A stretch of 64,000 bases of DNA from Kingdonia uniflora (taxonomy: Eukaryota; Streptophyta; Magnoliopsida; Ranunculales; Circaeasteraceae), in NCBI GenBank assembly GCA_014058105.1, contig JACGCM010001798.1:1240001-1304000 (forward strand), in the 5' to 3' direction. The notes beneath the pieces were generated by a model that was not told where the DNA came from, did not search any database, and worked only from the letters and a program-made list of their open reading frames with translations. The translations under genes were made by a program, and so were the position numbers. Below, in pieces: positions 41,917 to 54,387 of the stretch; position 1 is the first letter of the stretch, and every line of letters begins with the position of its first letter.

Positions 41917-43410
41917 TGGTCACTTTCAAGAGACCCACAACAGGAATCCGGCTCGATCTTTCAGTTGAACTAGAATAGTTCCCTGAACTACGGGTAAATC
42001 TTCATGCTGAAACAGAAAAGCATAATGAGCTCAAGCGTCAGTTAACTCATGACCGTGAGCTCCGCGACAAAGAGCTCAAAAGTGAGTAACAAGCTCGTTT
42101 GATAGCATTCAAGCGACATTAAGAACATATGATAACCATGTAGATTGAATTACAAGCTTTGCAGGACACTCAACAGGCTTCCCATACCAGAGATCGTGAT
42201 CAAGTACCAGTAAACTCCTGAATTTCTGCGCGAGAAAGATTTGGACCTCGAGGAGTAAATAACAAGCCATTTCTAGATATCTTCAACGTGAGCCTCAGAC
42301 TTAAATTCATTTGGGAAGAGAAGCTCAATCCGATATCAGCAGAGGTCTCAGTTCTTCTAAACGTCAAGAGGAGGAGCGGGGACCTCAACCCCAGATTCTA
42401 ACACGTGAACGCCTGAGCGAAGGCACCGGAACGCACAATCCTTGACCAGCTCGCCAAGTTACTCAGGCCATAAATCAATGCGTTACACAATAACACATGG
42501 ATCAACGTATCACGGAATTAATTGAAGCTCAAGCTCTCGGCAATAAGGACGATTTTACCAAGTTACAAGGTAGTCTGATTGCCAAAGAATTATTTGATAT
42601 GGAGGTACTAAAAGGTTTCCATACTTTGAAGATACATAAATATAAGGGAATCGATCCTAAAGAACACATTCAGCAATTTCGTGATTCGCTGGGATTGTAC
42701 TCAAATCTCAACCATATTCTATGTCGTTTGTTCATAACAATCCTATAGGGAAAACTACTCTGGTGGTTCCATTATCTACCTGAAGATTTCATCCTCACTT
42801 TCGATTAACTGCAAAAGAATTTCGTCAAGACTTATGCTCACAATAAAGACAAGGAAGAAAATTTATATTCACTTATTAGTCTCAAGTAGTCACAAGGATA
42901 AAAGCTTGAAGTCTTTACAAAGAATTTTTTGGAGCTGGGGCGAAAAGTTGATAATCTCGATCAGAAAATAGCTGTTATTATTTTTACCAACGCGCTGTAA
43001 CTCGATTGCAAAACAAAGGAGAATATCTTCTTAAACAAACCTGCGACCTTGGAGGATATGATCACCAAGGTTAATGGGTATGTCGACCTGGAAAGGATGA
43101 TAACCGAAAGACATAAATCTACTAAATCTGTCATAACCACTAAAGGTCAAAATACATAACGTAACAGTGAACCAAAGGAGGACCAGGGTGATCAAAAGCG
43201 CTCCAAGACAAATACCGGCAAACCTCAAAAAGTCGAAGTAGTCCAGATCGAAGATTAAGATGAGGAAAAACATTTGCACCATATGTACCATAGCAACATG
43301 ATCAAAATCCATCAGATCAGCAACTCTTTCAAATTCAGGTAAAAAATATTATCAGAATGCTGCGATCTCTCATCTCAAGACAAAGAAGCTAAACTTCTTC
43401 CTGAATTGAA
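41917..43410 (+). pseudogene. gag of element B, broken
   Basis: From the ATG at 41917, with stops. Clear parts: MDQRITELIEAQALGN at 42497, IHKYKGIDPKEHIQQFRDSLGLYSNLN, WWFHYLPEDF, NFVKTYAHNKDKEENLYSLI, FTKNFLELGRKVDNLDQKI, ATLEDMITKVNGYVDLERM. It is followed by a lysine-rich end (..CDLSSQDKEAKLLPEL). Closely parallels the gag of elements A and G. Confidence 0.75.
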
Positions 43411-43985
43411 CAATTACTGACTTTGGATATCATTCGAGGATTGTGACATCAGTCACGTCAGATTTCTTCATCATGATGCACTGGTTATCATGCTCAAGAT
43501 GAAAAAAGTTGTCCTGCATTCAATGATGATTGATACTGGTAGCGGTATTGAGATTCTCTTTCAGAGCACAATCAAACAGATGGGGTTGGCCGATCAAGTC
43601 ATTCCTAGCGACATCGATATCAGTGGATTTAATGGCTCCAAGGAAGAATGAGTGGGCAAGATCATCTTACCTATCACAGCTAAAGTAGTCATAATCGACG
43701 TCGTATTCTGCATTATTAACACCAAATCTCGTTATCTCAGGATTATGGGTCGCTGTTGGATCTACAACAGAGAAGCAATTACCTCCACGTATCATCAAGC
43801 ACTTTGCTTCAAATACAACGATGGCATCTACGAAATCAAAGGTAGTCAAAAGCTCTCCCAAGCTTGCAAAAATATTGTTTATGCAGTTCTCAACACATTT
43901 GATAGATACGCTTCATAGCAATTACATAAAGCTGGTCACATCAATGATCAGCCTTCAACAGAAGAACTTACAAAGTACATAAACA
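43411..43985 (+). pseudogene. protease region of element B
   Basis: HSMMIDTGSGIEILF has an intact D-T-G triad. It is followed by MGLADQVIPSDIDISGFNGS, a stop, then VGKIILPITAKVVIIDVVF, GRCWIYNREAITSTYHQALC and KGSQKLSQACKN (43652..43918 open). Same fold and order as in A. Confidence 0.8.
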
Positions 43986-44905
43986 TTGATAGACCTAGCA
44001 GATGTACTTATATTGGCACCAGGCTGGTCCAGCACGATAAGGAAGACCTCGTTCACTTCTTACGAATGAATCGAGACATCTTCACATGGACTTTCAAAGA
44101 AATGCCCGGGGTCGATCCATCCAAGGCATGTCACAGATTGGCCATCAACAAAAATGCCACGACCGTAAAACAAAAATAACGACGACTCTCACCCCATCTT
44201 TGAAATGAGGTTAATATTGAGATCGATAAATTGATTAAAGTGGGATTCATCTGAGAAGCCAAGTACCCAGATTGGATCTCCAACATTGTTACAGTTCCAA
44301 AGAAGAATGGAAAAGTTCAAGTTTGTGCAGATTTCACCGATCTCAACAAACACACTCCGAAGGATAGTTTCCCTCTTCCAATCATTCATCAAATTTTTGA
44401 TTCCACAACAAGTTATGAGCTTTTATCTATGATGGAGGCTGCTTCTGGATACAATCAGATACCCCTCTTGGAGGTCGATCAGGAAAAGACTACTTTTATT
44501 AGTAAAAGAGGACTTTATTGTTACAAAGTCATGCCCTTTGGAAGAACACAGGCGCAACTTATCAACAGTTAATGACAACAATGTTCAAAGCATACTTGGG
44601 AAAATTTATTGAAGTCTATATCGATAATCTCCTGTGCAAAAGCTTACAGTTAAATAATCATATCACAGATTTATCTACAATATTCAGCATTCTACAATCT
44701 TACAGAATACGACTCAATCATGATAAGTGTCAATTCGGAGTACATTCGGGCAAGTTCCTCGGCCATCTCATCAACAAGAAGGAGATCAAAGCTGATCGGG
44801 ATTAAATTCATGCCCTCCTAAATATGCCTTCTCCGCGAACAATGAAGGACATACAAAAACTCACTGGAAAGATTACTACCATCAATTGATTCATTTTTAA
44901 GTCTT
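43986..44905 (+). pseudogene. reverse transcriptase of element B, catalytic motif mutated
   Basis: EMPGVDPSKACHRLAINK, LIKVGFI (stop) EAKYPDWISNIVTVPKKNGK, FTDLNKHTPKDSFPLP, MMEAASGYNQI, NTGATYQQLMTTMFKAYLG, then VYIDNLLCKS where A has VYIDDLL. The thumb has LNHDKCQFGV and GKFLGHLINKKEI. The second catalytic aspartate is lost (GAT to AAT). Several stops and a one-base loss near 44540. Confidence 0.85.
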
Positions 44906-45345
44906 TAGATCGATGTCGATGGCTATTCTTACTACTTCGCGGATGTACCAGGCAAGGAAAAGTTAAGCCCAACGAAGAGGTCAAGTGGACATTAAAATGC
45001 GAGACAGCTTTTTAGGAACTCAAAACCTATCTGGGGAAGTCTCCCATCATGAGCACCCCGGTAGATAATAAGGAAATGATCATCTACCTCAGAGTTATAG
45101 ACACATCTATCAGGTTAGTCCTCATTCGCCTTAAGGGAAAGATTGAAAAGCCAGTCTATTTTATCAGTAAAACCCTCACTCAAGCGGAAATGAGGTATTC
45201 TAAAATTGAGTGACGCCTTCTAACTCTTGTTTACGCTTCATAAAAGCTAAAGCACTACTTTTATGCTCATTCAGTCAAAGTCCTGATAAACTACCCACTC
45301 CGGGAAGTTTTGTCTAAAAAAGAAAAATCACAAAGAGTGTAGTAA
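44906..45345 (+). pseudogene. first RNase H domain of element B
   Basis: IIYLRVIDTSIRLVLIRLKG, VYFISKTLTQAEMRYSKIE, then a stop, LLTLVYAS, LKHYFYAHSVKV and LREVLSKK-type end. Same arrangement as A. Confidence 0.75.
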
Positions 45346-45529
45346 TGGTCAGTCAGTTTGGGAAAACATGATATCAAGTTCGAACAACGCCATTCAGAAA
45401 ACGGTTAGGCCGTTGCTACTTTTCTCGCAGATTTTCCTAGGAAGATCTCGATTAGGAGGAGCACAATCCTGGTCTTACAGATGAAATTACAGAAGCTCCA
45501 CCCGCCAAACACTTTGACGAATGAGTTGA

Positions 45530-45950
45530 ATAGATTACAAGAAAAGGTGGAGACTTCTTACAGATGGTTCAGCAGGACCCGTAGGGTCAGGAATTGGAAT
45601 AGTACTAATTACGCCTTCCAATGACAGAATCAAAAAATTAGTCCAGATAGATTTTGAAGCCTCCAACAATATCACAAAATATGAAGCTCTAATTCATGAA
45701 CTCGACCTAACACTCGAGCTCGGCATCCCCGATCCCTTAGTATATACAAATTCTTTATTCATCGTCCACCAATACTCATAACAATACAAGAAAAATGATA
45801 AGATGATCGACTATATAGCCCTTATTACCGATAGGATGAGCAGATTCACGAAAACACCTCTCGACTATTTACCTCGAGGTGAGAACAGTTATGTCGATTC
45901 CTTGGCTTTTTTGGCCAGGATCTTGGGTACAAAAACACGATATCTATAGA
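45530..45950 (+). pseudogene. second RNase H of element B, catalytic residues lost
   Basis: TDGSAGPVGSGIGIVLITPSN, NITKYEALIHELDLTLEL, LVYTNSLFIVHQYS and PLDYLPRGENSYVDSLA. Compared with A, the E of TEYEAL is K and the D of YTDS is N, so catalysis is lost even apart from stops. Confidence 0.8.
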
Positions 45951-46139
45951 TCGAGGTGATAAATACCCCTAGAATTAATCTCCATTTTATATACAAAATC
46001 AATACTAGGGGCTATGAAAAGGAGGACGACGATTGGCAAAATCCTTCTATTGCCAATTTCGACCTAAAGAACGAATGCGACGGGCCCCTTCTGACAGATC
46101 CAAAAAAGCATCGATAATTAATCAAAAACTCAAATCGTT

Positions 46140-47255
46140 ATACAGTTCAGAACGGTAATCTATATCGCCGCTCAGTAACAAGGCCTTATCTTAAGTGCCT
46201 CTCAAAGATGAAAGCAGATAGAATGCTCAAAGAATTTCATAAAGGAACTTATGGCTCCCATGCCTCAGGTCGATCACTTGCTAACATAGTAATTAAACAA
46301 GGAGTATTTTGGCTAGGAATGTGCAAGCAAGCTATAGAGTACTCACGCAAATGCGACACATGTCAACGGCATGGATACATGATCCACGCGCCTGCACTAG
46401 AACTACATCCAAGCAAGGTGTTCTGGCCATTCAAGTGGTGGACGCTCGATCTCGTGGAAGAATTTCCTAATATACCAGGTAACCGATGTTTTTTATTAGT
46501 AGCAATAGATTATTTTATGAAATGGGTGGAAACTGTTCCTCTTTGTCAAACTAGAGAAAAAAAAGGCATCTCTTTTATCTGGGAACACATTATCACACGG
46601 TTTGGATACCCCCGCCTGATTCGGATTGATAACGGCCGCAGTTCATTGGTAAAAAGGTCGTAGCCTTCCTCGACAAATACAACATCATCCATTCACCATC
46701 CAATACATACAATCCACAAGGCAATGAACAGGCTGAAATCACCAAAAAAAATAGTAGATAGACTCAAGAAAAGGCTTCAATCACAAAAGAAAGGTAAATG
46801 GCGATACTAATCTACAACTATCAACTAGTTATTTCCCCTTCCTCCTGGCTTAAAGCACAGAGGGCGTCATTCCAACAGTGTACCACCATCCTGTCAAAGA
46901 TCACGTGATTACATATAAATAAAACGTGTTTAAGTTGGCTTGCAATATAAATTAGATTGATGAAACTGTATAGGGAACGCGCTATTGCCAACCTAGGTCG
47001 ATATCACCATATGCTAGCCAGCTCATACAATAAAAGAGTCCAAAGCCACGAGTTCCAAATCGATGATCTCGTCATCAGCGAAATCCCACAGCATAGAAAA
47101 AAAGTACAAGCTAGGAAGCTCGCAAAAAATTAGGAAGGTCCATTCCACATCGTTGGTCGAACTGGTTTGGGATCGTACTATCTCATGACAGAGCAAGGAG
47201 ATCGAATCCCCAATCCATAGACCACTAGGCGATTAAAACGGTATTATTGTTAAGT
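46140..47255 (+). pseudogene. integrase of element B, broken
   Basis: GTYGSHASGRSLANIVIKQG, CDTCQRHGYM (zinc region), WTLDLVEEFPNIPGN, LIRIDNG, a frameshift at about 46640, then GNEQAEITKK and a C-terminal NLGRYHHMLASSYNKRV and EGPFHIVGRTGLGSYYLM part. D, D and E are present. The largest open piece is 46208..46663. Confidence 0.85.
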
Positions 47256-47404
47256 CCATAGTTTCCCCATTTATACTATTCTCATTCTTCATTACATTCC
47301 AAAAGTGAGATTTTAATCTCTAACAGTGTACATTCTATTCTACTCAATAAAAACTTCTAAGTTTTTTCCCACATTACTCTCTACTCACATAGAATCTACT
47401 AAAT

Positions 47405-47700
47405 CTAATAGATTGAGGCAAAGGTAATACTAACTTTCAATCGACCATATATACATAGATTAAAGTAAACGTAATACTAGCTTTCAATCAACCATCTATA
47501 TACAGATTAAAGTAAAGGTGATACTAGCTTTCAATCGACATCTATACAGATTAAGGCAATGGTGATACTAGATTTCAATCGACATTTATAAAGGTTAAAG
47601 AAAAGGTAATACTAGCCTTCAATCGTCCATCTATACAAATATCAGCGATTAAAATGAAGGTAATACTAGTTTTCAATCAATGATCCCTATCGGACATAAG
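47405..47700 (+). repeat. tandem array, about 45-55-bp unit, six copies
   Basis: ggtaatactagctttcaatc-type phrases recur near 47423, 47470, 47517, 47562, 47605 and 47660, each preceded by gattaa(a/g)g.aaa. The position is the same as the array of A. The core is shared with A, but the unit is about one third as long. Confidence 0.85.
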
Positions 47701-47811
47701 ATAAAGAAAATGTAAAACTACCTTTCATCTTTATACATGTTTACAACTATACATAAACTATAGGTCACTTCTACAAGTTTTTTGATTATGGAAGGTCAGT
47801 TATGCTTTCCT

Positions 47812-50800
47812 TTATATAGGAAGACATTCAGCCATAAATTCTGGAGCTCGAGCAGTTGCAACAATTCTGCCTTGCTCTACCAATTCATCAGGTCGGGAAC
47901 CTAACTCAATTTCCATATCGTTCAGGAAATTCCCACGATCTATATCAGCATTATGGATATAGCCTCAAAATGACACACAATCATGCAAGGTATCCCTTTC
48001 AAACTCAAGCCTTCTTACTTCTTCAACAAAATAAGCGATAACAGCCATCAACTCCCTCATGTACACCTCTTCCGGCGATACTTCTCTCGGTCAATCATGG
48101 TTATCTCAGCAAACTACTTTTTTAAGTACTAATAACGCTACTTCAGATCTTTGTGGAAAACATTTGTTATCTCTGCTCATTTCCTTAAGTTTTTTATCAC
48201 CTTAGTAAGCTGCGCTATTGAACTAGCCGCGCTCTCTTGCTCAGCAGTTATCGTCGTTCTCAACTTCTCCAGTTGAGCACAAAGCTTCATCAACTCCCAG
48301 TCATTTGTGTTACTTCCTCTAACAGGACCCTTCTTCAACAGCTCATCCTTCATCTTGATCACCCCCTCTAACTCTAACTCTCTACAAAGAGCAGTATCTA
48401 ACTTGTGTTCACACTCTCTTAGCCGTTCGTTACATTTCCTTACGTGAGCTTGAATACGATCTACATCTAACTCTAGCTATTTAATTCAAACTGATGGGTT
48501 AATCACATCACCTTTAGTAATCGAGACCCCGGCATCATCTTTTTCTTCTCTGGCCGCTCTCCAGCCTCGGCCTTCTTAACATACGAATTTGTCGTAGCTA
48601 AATCTACCTTCAATTTGGCCACCCTCTTATTAAGTTCATCACACCATTTTTGAACCATCCGAAAATCAATATCTTTAGCAAGCAAGGCCTCACTCAACTG
48701 CTTAACCACACTTTTGGAACGGGCCAGGTCAGCTCAAACTTTTTCAAGCTCATTTTCTTTCCTAATCATTTCACTTCTAACGACTTGATACAGTACTGAG
48801 CAATATCCGCTTCTTTACCTTTTACCGTCAACAAATCTACAATGCTTTTTAGCTTTGTCATTTCAGTCTGCGCCTCCACGAGCTCCCTTTATACTTTTTC
48901 TATCTTAATATCTTTACCTTCGACCTGTCGGGTCTGATTGTCAACATTTTTTATCGCCTTAGCAAACTAGATCTGTACTTTGACATATTGATCCTCCCTA
49001 TTATCATATACCTCGGTCATCCTATCAAATTCTGCTATAAACTTATGGTTGTATTAAAGAGTCTATTTTTCGGCCAAGAAAATGGTCTCTAATTCGACCT
49101 ACATCACAAATACAACATCAAGCTTTAGTCAACAATATTCCACAAATATAATCAATACATAATACAAATGGGTTTTCAAATTTCTAACAGATTTCTATAT
49201 CTGATATGCCAATGAGCTAAGATTATACTTTGACTTCAATATAAGGAGTAGCTTCACAACAATGGAAATAACATCTACATCCTTTTCAAGGTACACAATT
49301 TTTATGTTCTAATTTGCCAACACTTCGAAATAGTTTGAACATACTCAATGACTATCGTTCCTAATTCTCTAGCACATTTGCGATCAATATTTATCTTTTA
49401 ACTTGACTTTGTAGCTCTAAAGTAATGCAGCATACAAGTCAAATATTTTTAGCTCTTTTCTAACCTGTAGCTCCGCTTGTCAATTCAACAGCGATGCTAT
49501 GACATTTTTCTCCTTAACGAGCTCTTTCTATAATTCCACAATTCTGAGGCGCATATTCTTAAGTTCTTACAAATCAATATTTATAAACATCTCTTAGCCT
49601 ATCCAAAATTTATCCTACAAAGCAATATTCCATGCATTTACAGTTTTCACCCCATACAAAAACACATAAACAAACTTCAAATAACTTTACTCTACCTTCT
49701 CATTATCTTCCCCGCAGTTCTCTAGATCAGTTCTTGCAGAGACTGAGTCCATCCCTATAACCACATCTGGAAGAGAGCCATCATCAACTTGGAACTCCTT
49801 CTCCGCTTTGTCCTCTTTGGCGTACGTACCTGTTATAATGGTTTTGAGGTCAGCAACAGTGTACCCCACTGGGAGGAGTTGGCACCCAAGGCTATCCCGA
49901 TCAGTTGTAACTTCATCAACATTCTTCTGCGCCTCATCAGTAAGCTTGTTTATCAACACCTTATCCGAGTCCTTCAAGGAAACCAGGTGTTCCTTCTCCA
50001 AAGCCAAGTCGGACTCAAGTCAAGCCACTTTCTTATCGAGCTCAGCTCTTCCTTCCTTAAGCCCGAGACAGATAACCTTCAACATGCAAGCAGCCTAAAA
50101 CAGAAAAAAAAAATACATTTTTAGCTCGAAACCAAATACAAAGTTTAAGAGTAACAAAGTCATCAATTTACCACCCTGCTCAATTCTAGCTGTGCAGAGG
50201 TATTCATCTCCTCAGCACCTCTTCGAAACCAGGCGCTCCTCCACAGCCAGTATTTCATCTTCCTCAACAGGTCAACTCTCTACAACCTTTGCCCCTTTTA
50301 TAGCAGCAAGTGGATCAAAATTCCTCTATTTTGCATTCACCTCGGCCTCACCACTCACCGTGGTGTCGGAGGCTGTGCCACCTTTCATAGTTTTCCTCTT
50401 GGGGTACTTTTGAGCTAACTTGCTCAAAGTAGTACCTCCAGAAACGTCCTGCAATAACATTTTCGAAGCCCTCGGTAATACCGGATGCTCTTCACCATCC
50501 GCTCTTCTCTTCTTGTTAGCTCCAGCCCCAGTCATTTGTCTCTTGGCCTGAGATTTTTACATTTTCTCTTACAAACTATTAGCTCTTTTGTTTCTATTGA
50601 TGCCAAGCTCTTTCAAAACTACCTTGAGCTTAACACTTTCTCGAGCTACAATATCCTGTATCGATTATCTTATAATCACCTTAGATCGAGGACCTGCAAT
50701 ATGACACAACAAATTGTTAAACCACAGAACAACCCTACAACTACAACAGTTTGATTTTATATACTACTACTTACTTTTCATTAGAGTTTTATATACAAGG

Positions 50801-51524
50801 TCCATTGGTTCTTCGTCCACTCTCTGAAGGTATTTACCTTTCACCCATATCACATTATCGTTCTAAACTCGATCTGCTGAATTTAGATTGAAGGAAAAAG
50901 GTCGAGACGAACTAGAACAGAAACACGCACCTCCGGTTGCCACATAATATTTCACAGCATAATACTGCAAAAAATATACATGAGTTATTCTCCTCTCTAC
51001 CTCATTCTCTTCCCACAATCTATTCAGAGTCTCACAGACATTAATCACCTCCCGCATATTTCTATTCAGTTGAGCAGGGCAGGTCTTTATGGTATTCAGC
51101 ATACCTTTAGCAAGATTGCTAAGAGGAAATCTCAATCTGAATTCCAACTGGGACAAATAGCATAGAAATCCCTGGTCCAGGTCGCTTTGGACATTCCCAT
51201 CAAAATACTCTAAATATATCGATTCATCTACCTTCTTTCTCGTTTTCTTCCGTTCTAAGTCAGGCAACAAAAAGAAATACTATTTTCCACTCTCCACAAT
51301 GTATCCTCTGAACGACCTCCCAGCATGTTCTAAAAACATTACCCCAGGTCCTACCTAAATTGATTTTGATTTTATAGAATTCTTTGAATACATTAGATTT
51401 GCAGGATAAGAGTACAAAATACTAGGGAAATCTGGAAATTGTACTTCATCCTCCCCCTCAAATCTCTATCTACAGCTTCTACATTTTTGTACTCACGAGT
51501 ACGACTAGAGGTCGACGTCTCCAT
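47812..51524 (-). pseudogene. spliced antisense gene of element B
   Basis: Counterpart of the antisense gene of A. Exons: 51524..50775 (METSTSSRTREYKNVE; later FRGYIVESGK, ESIYLEYFDGNVQSD, LSNLAKGMLNTIKTCPAQL, WNDNVIWVKGKYL), 50693..50172 (basic linker, GINRNKRANS), then from 50094 (GLKEGRAELDKKV, DSLGCQLLPVGYTVADL). Coiled-coil text runs to the stop at 47812 (KDIDFRMVQKWCDELNKRV, MIKMKDELLKKGPVRGS). Introns at 50694..50774 and 50095..50171 have GT..AG ends at the same places as in A. Many stops. It lacks the solo LTR that splits A, so it shows the unbroken layout. Confidence 0.7.
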
Positions 51525-51829
51525 AAGGTGACACACCCATATCTGAGATAAATTGGAGGATGAAGTTTATTTCTATATCAGATTCTCTTCATGCCTCAAC
51601 CTACATGCAGGTCCAGATATTTAGTTGTGTTCTCAATCATTATATGTTTTCTATACTTTGACACATACACATCTATTATACATATACATACATATATCTT
51701 TTTACATGAAATCAAACAGTTTTTCAAACCTTTAATATAAATAGGAAAATTTTCAAAATTTGAAAACCCACAAAATTTGTAAACTTCACATTCACTAAAT
51801 CAAAAACTCAATCGCTAACCTTCAACGTC

Positions 51830-52257
51830 TGAGTATGAATCAGAGGCAGCGCCCAATACTTCTTTCACCAAAGTATTGTGCAACCACCATAATGACTCTA
51901 CCTCTGCAGCCTTCTTTCCCTTTCTGCGATGATCACCTTCATCTCGTCTCTCACTTGGATCTCTGTAAGTTTTTCTCTTTTCTCTCCTACTATTTTTTCA
52001 TTTTTTAGAGTTTGATAAACGTTTGAATAAAGAAGACAAACTATTATTTATACTCTCTCTCAAACCGTTGGCAGTTATTGGGCCTCGTACAAGCCACCCT
52101 CCGTTTTGAAACCAAGGCGTCCCTTCAACAATTAATGTCAAACGTTTCACACCTTTTTGATAAAAATGTCTTCCCATCATTACCCCAAATTTTAAATTTT
52201 AATATATTTTTCTCTCTCCTGCCCAATTCTTTCTTTGACCTTCCCACGCTCATAATG
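51830..52257 (-). pseudogene. further antisense exon or frame of element B
   Basis: Minus strand: GRSKKELGRREK.., later ERRDEGDHRRKGKKAAEVES, ending AASDSYSDVEG before gttagcg. Matches the frame at 18918..19353 in A by start, basic middle and end. Broken by stops. Confidence 0.45.
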
Positions 52258-52513
52258 GCTCAATACGCACACGCAATCAAATTTTCCTACCCTTACACAA
52301 AAAACAAATATTAAAGCTAATCTACTTTCTCTATTTCTACTTTTGTTACTTATAGAACTACTGACGTCATTTTCAATGCCAACACATTTCAAATTCAATT
52401 TTTTTATTCACAGCAGTTCCCAATAACATTTACAGCAAAATAGGAACAGATTCAAGAAAAATATTCTACCTATATTTTAATTACAGTTATTTGATCTAAT
52501 TCAGTTCGTTCCC

Positions 52514-52996
52514 TTATACATAATCGCACATGAAACATCCCAGATGCCCTGGAGCGGCACATCTAATCAGTTTGCCACCAACCATCCTTTCATCTCCCTC
52601 AGCTATCTCTTCTAAAGCAATTTGCCTCACAATAACTTTTTGAGCTTTAGGCTCCAAAATCACTTTACAGAATATCTCCGAGTAAAAATGATGCCCTATC
52701 TCACGTTCCCTCGCCCTAGAATCCAAGCCTTCGAACTGGATTTCAGATTCAGGCAGGATAGCGTCGTAATCTAACAACTCAAAAATCCTTTCCCACACAG
52801 TTGTAATCTTTATCATTAAACGCCCCTCTGATGCGTGACAAACTCTTTGAGAATGAGCTATTACCATTCTTACTACTTCCTCCTCTCTCAGGACATTTGA
52901 AGCAGTATATATACGCCTCTTCAAGATAACTTCAAATCCCCCACATTTTGTATATAGTATAAAATATTTTTCCATAACTGGAAACCCTAACATCAT
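52514..52996 (-). CDS. antisense ORF 2 of element B (160 residues, open)
   Basis: Fully open. Text: MLGFPVMEKYFILYTKCGGF, VVRMVIAHSQRVCHASEGR, KITTVWERIFELLDYDAIL, REREIGHHFYSEIFCKVILE, VRQIALEEIAEGD and a C-terminal RCAAPGHLGCFMCDY with three cysteines and a histidine. The decayed counterpart in A is at 19672..19960. A zinc-binding tail (C, H, C, C) is possible. No family is recognised. An open frame of this length in an otherwise decayed element is notable. Confidence 0.6.
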   Translation of the reverse strand: MMLGFPVMEKYFILYTKCGGFEVILKRRIYTASNVLREEEVVRMVIAHSQRVCHASEGRLMIKITTVWERIFELLDYDAILPESEIQFEGLDSRAREREIGHHFYSEIFCKVILEPKAQKVIVRQIALEEIAEGDERMVGGKLIRCAAPGHLGCFMCDYV

Positions 52997-53718
52997 GATA
53001 GAAAATTATTTGAACTTATATTTCCAAATCGAACTCCTTAAATTCATTCATCCCCCGTTTCAAACCAACTTTTTACATTCTCTCACCCCTTGTAACACAT
53101 TTTCAACAATATCTCCATAACTCGATATTTCAATTTCTTCATATTCTACTTTCTATAAGGATATGGCCTCCTAGAAAGATATTTCTACACAATACATATT
53201 TCTATTTTTGACAGTTCTACTGATAATATTCAATTTTAGTTCGATTTTTCAAAATTACATTTTTATACTCAAACATACATTTCTTTTAGCTCGATTTAAG
53301 TAAAAGTAGCTACTTCGATCTCTCAAACATAATTTTTTATACAAATATCTCTTTATTAGCTCGAATATTACTTACAGAATACTTTACAGATAACAAGTCT
53401 TTCAGACATTTTTACAGATCAATTTATAGGTCACATTACATTTTAGTTTTCAACAATATTTCGCTCTGAAACTCTTCTACAAGAAAATGTCAGGTCATCC
53501 TTCACTCTATTTACTTCTACAAGAAACTGAGGAAGCTAGTAGTGTCAATGCTTGAACTAACCCTTAGAAGGAGGAACATTTTCACGACAAGAGACGATGA
53601 TTGTGTTGAAGAAAGATTTCCAATCTCCGTCTCCCTTCTCCACCACCACCTTCTCCTCCTCCATAACCCCCACCCAACTGAGAGTTAGTAGAGATTAAAT
53701 GAGGTCCTACTATAGAAC

Positions 53719-54040
53719 CTAGTCTCTCACAAGATACTGGTAGTAAAGCGCCTCATATATATAAGCCTTTATATCTGTCTCCTCGGCCTTGTCCTCCACC
53801 AATAGGCGAAGACATCTCCGACGTTGCTCTGCAGGTAGAACCACGTAATAGAGCCTCCACATGTGGTAAAAATCATCTTCAGCTTCAGCCGCTTCTTCCT
53901 CAATCATCCCATAATAAGTTAGCGATACGGATATGGGTGTAGGCATCTTCAATGCTTATTTGCCAAAGTAGCACAATTTCAGCCTCTGAACTTCTGCAGC
54001 CACCCTCTCTTCATAGACCATTCACCAGGTCTTCACCATT
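53719..54040 (-). pseudogene. small antisense ORF of element B
   Basis: Counterpart of 20967..21260 in A. It begins near 54040 (MVKTW), has a stop, then VYEERVAAEVQRLKLCYFGK, another stop, and from 53952 an open stretch EEEAAEAEDDFYHMWRLYYV, RRCLRLLVEDKAEE, ending LYYQYLVRD. The acidic-aromatic middle (EAEDDFYHMWR against EAEEDFYYKWR) is the best conserved part. Confidence 0.55.
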
Positions 54041-54387
54041 ATTAAATTAGGGTACACATAAGATATTATAACAACAAGGTACCTGTATAGATGTGACAAA
54101 AGCAACAATATAGGTACTATTTATATCAAAACCACATTTAATGCGCATATACATTTCCAAAGCAGTCATCATTCAAAGCAAAACCAATTTGGGAACCCCA
54201 AACGTCAAGTACATCAATCATTTCCATTATCATAAATGCCAAATGCAGTCTTCCATAACTAAATACCAAGTACCCAACCAATCAAATTTCCCATCAATAC
54301 ATCATACCTTTTCAACTTTCAACACCAATAGTGAACATATTTTTTCTTAACCAAAGCCACTCATGCCTTCAGTTACGAGGGGGCGAT

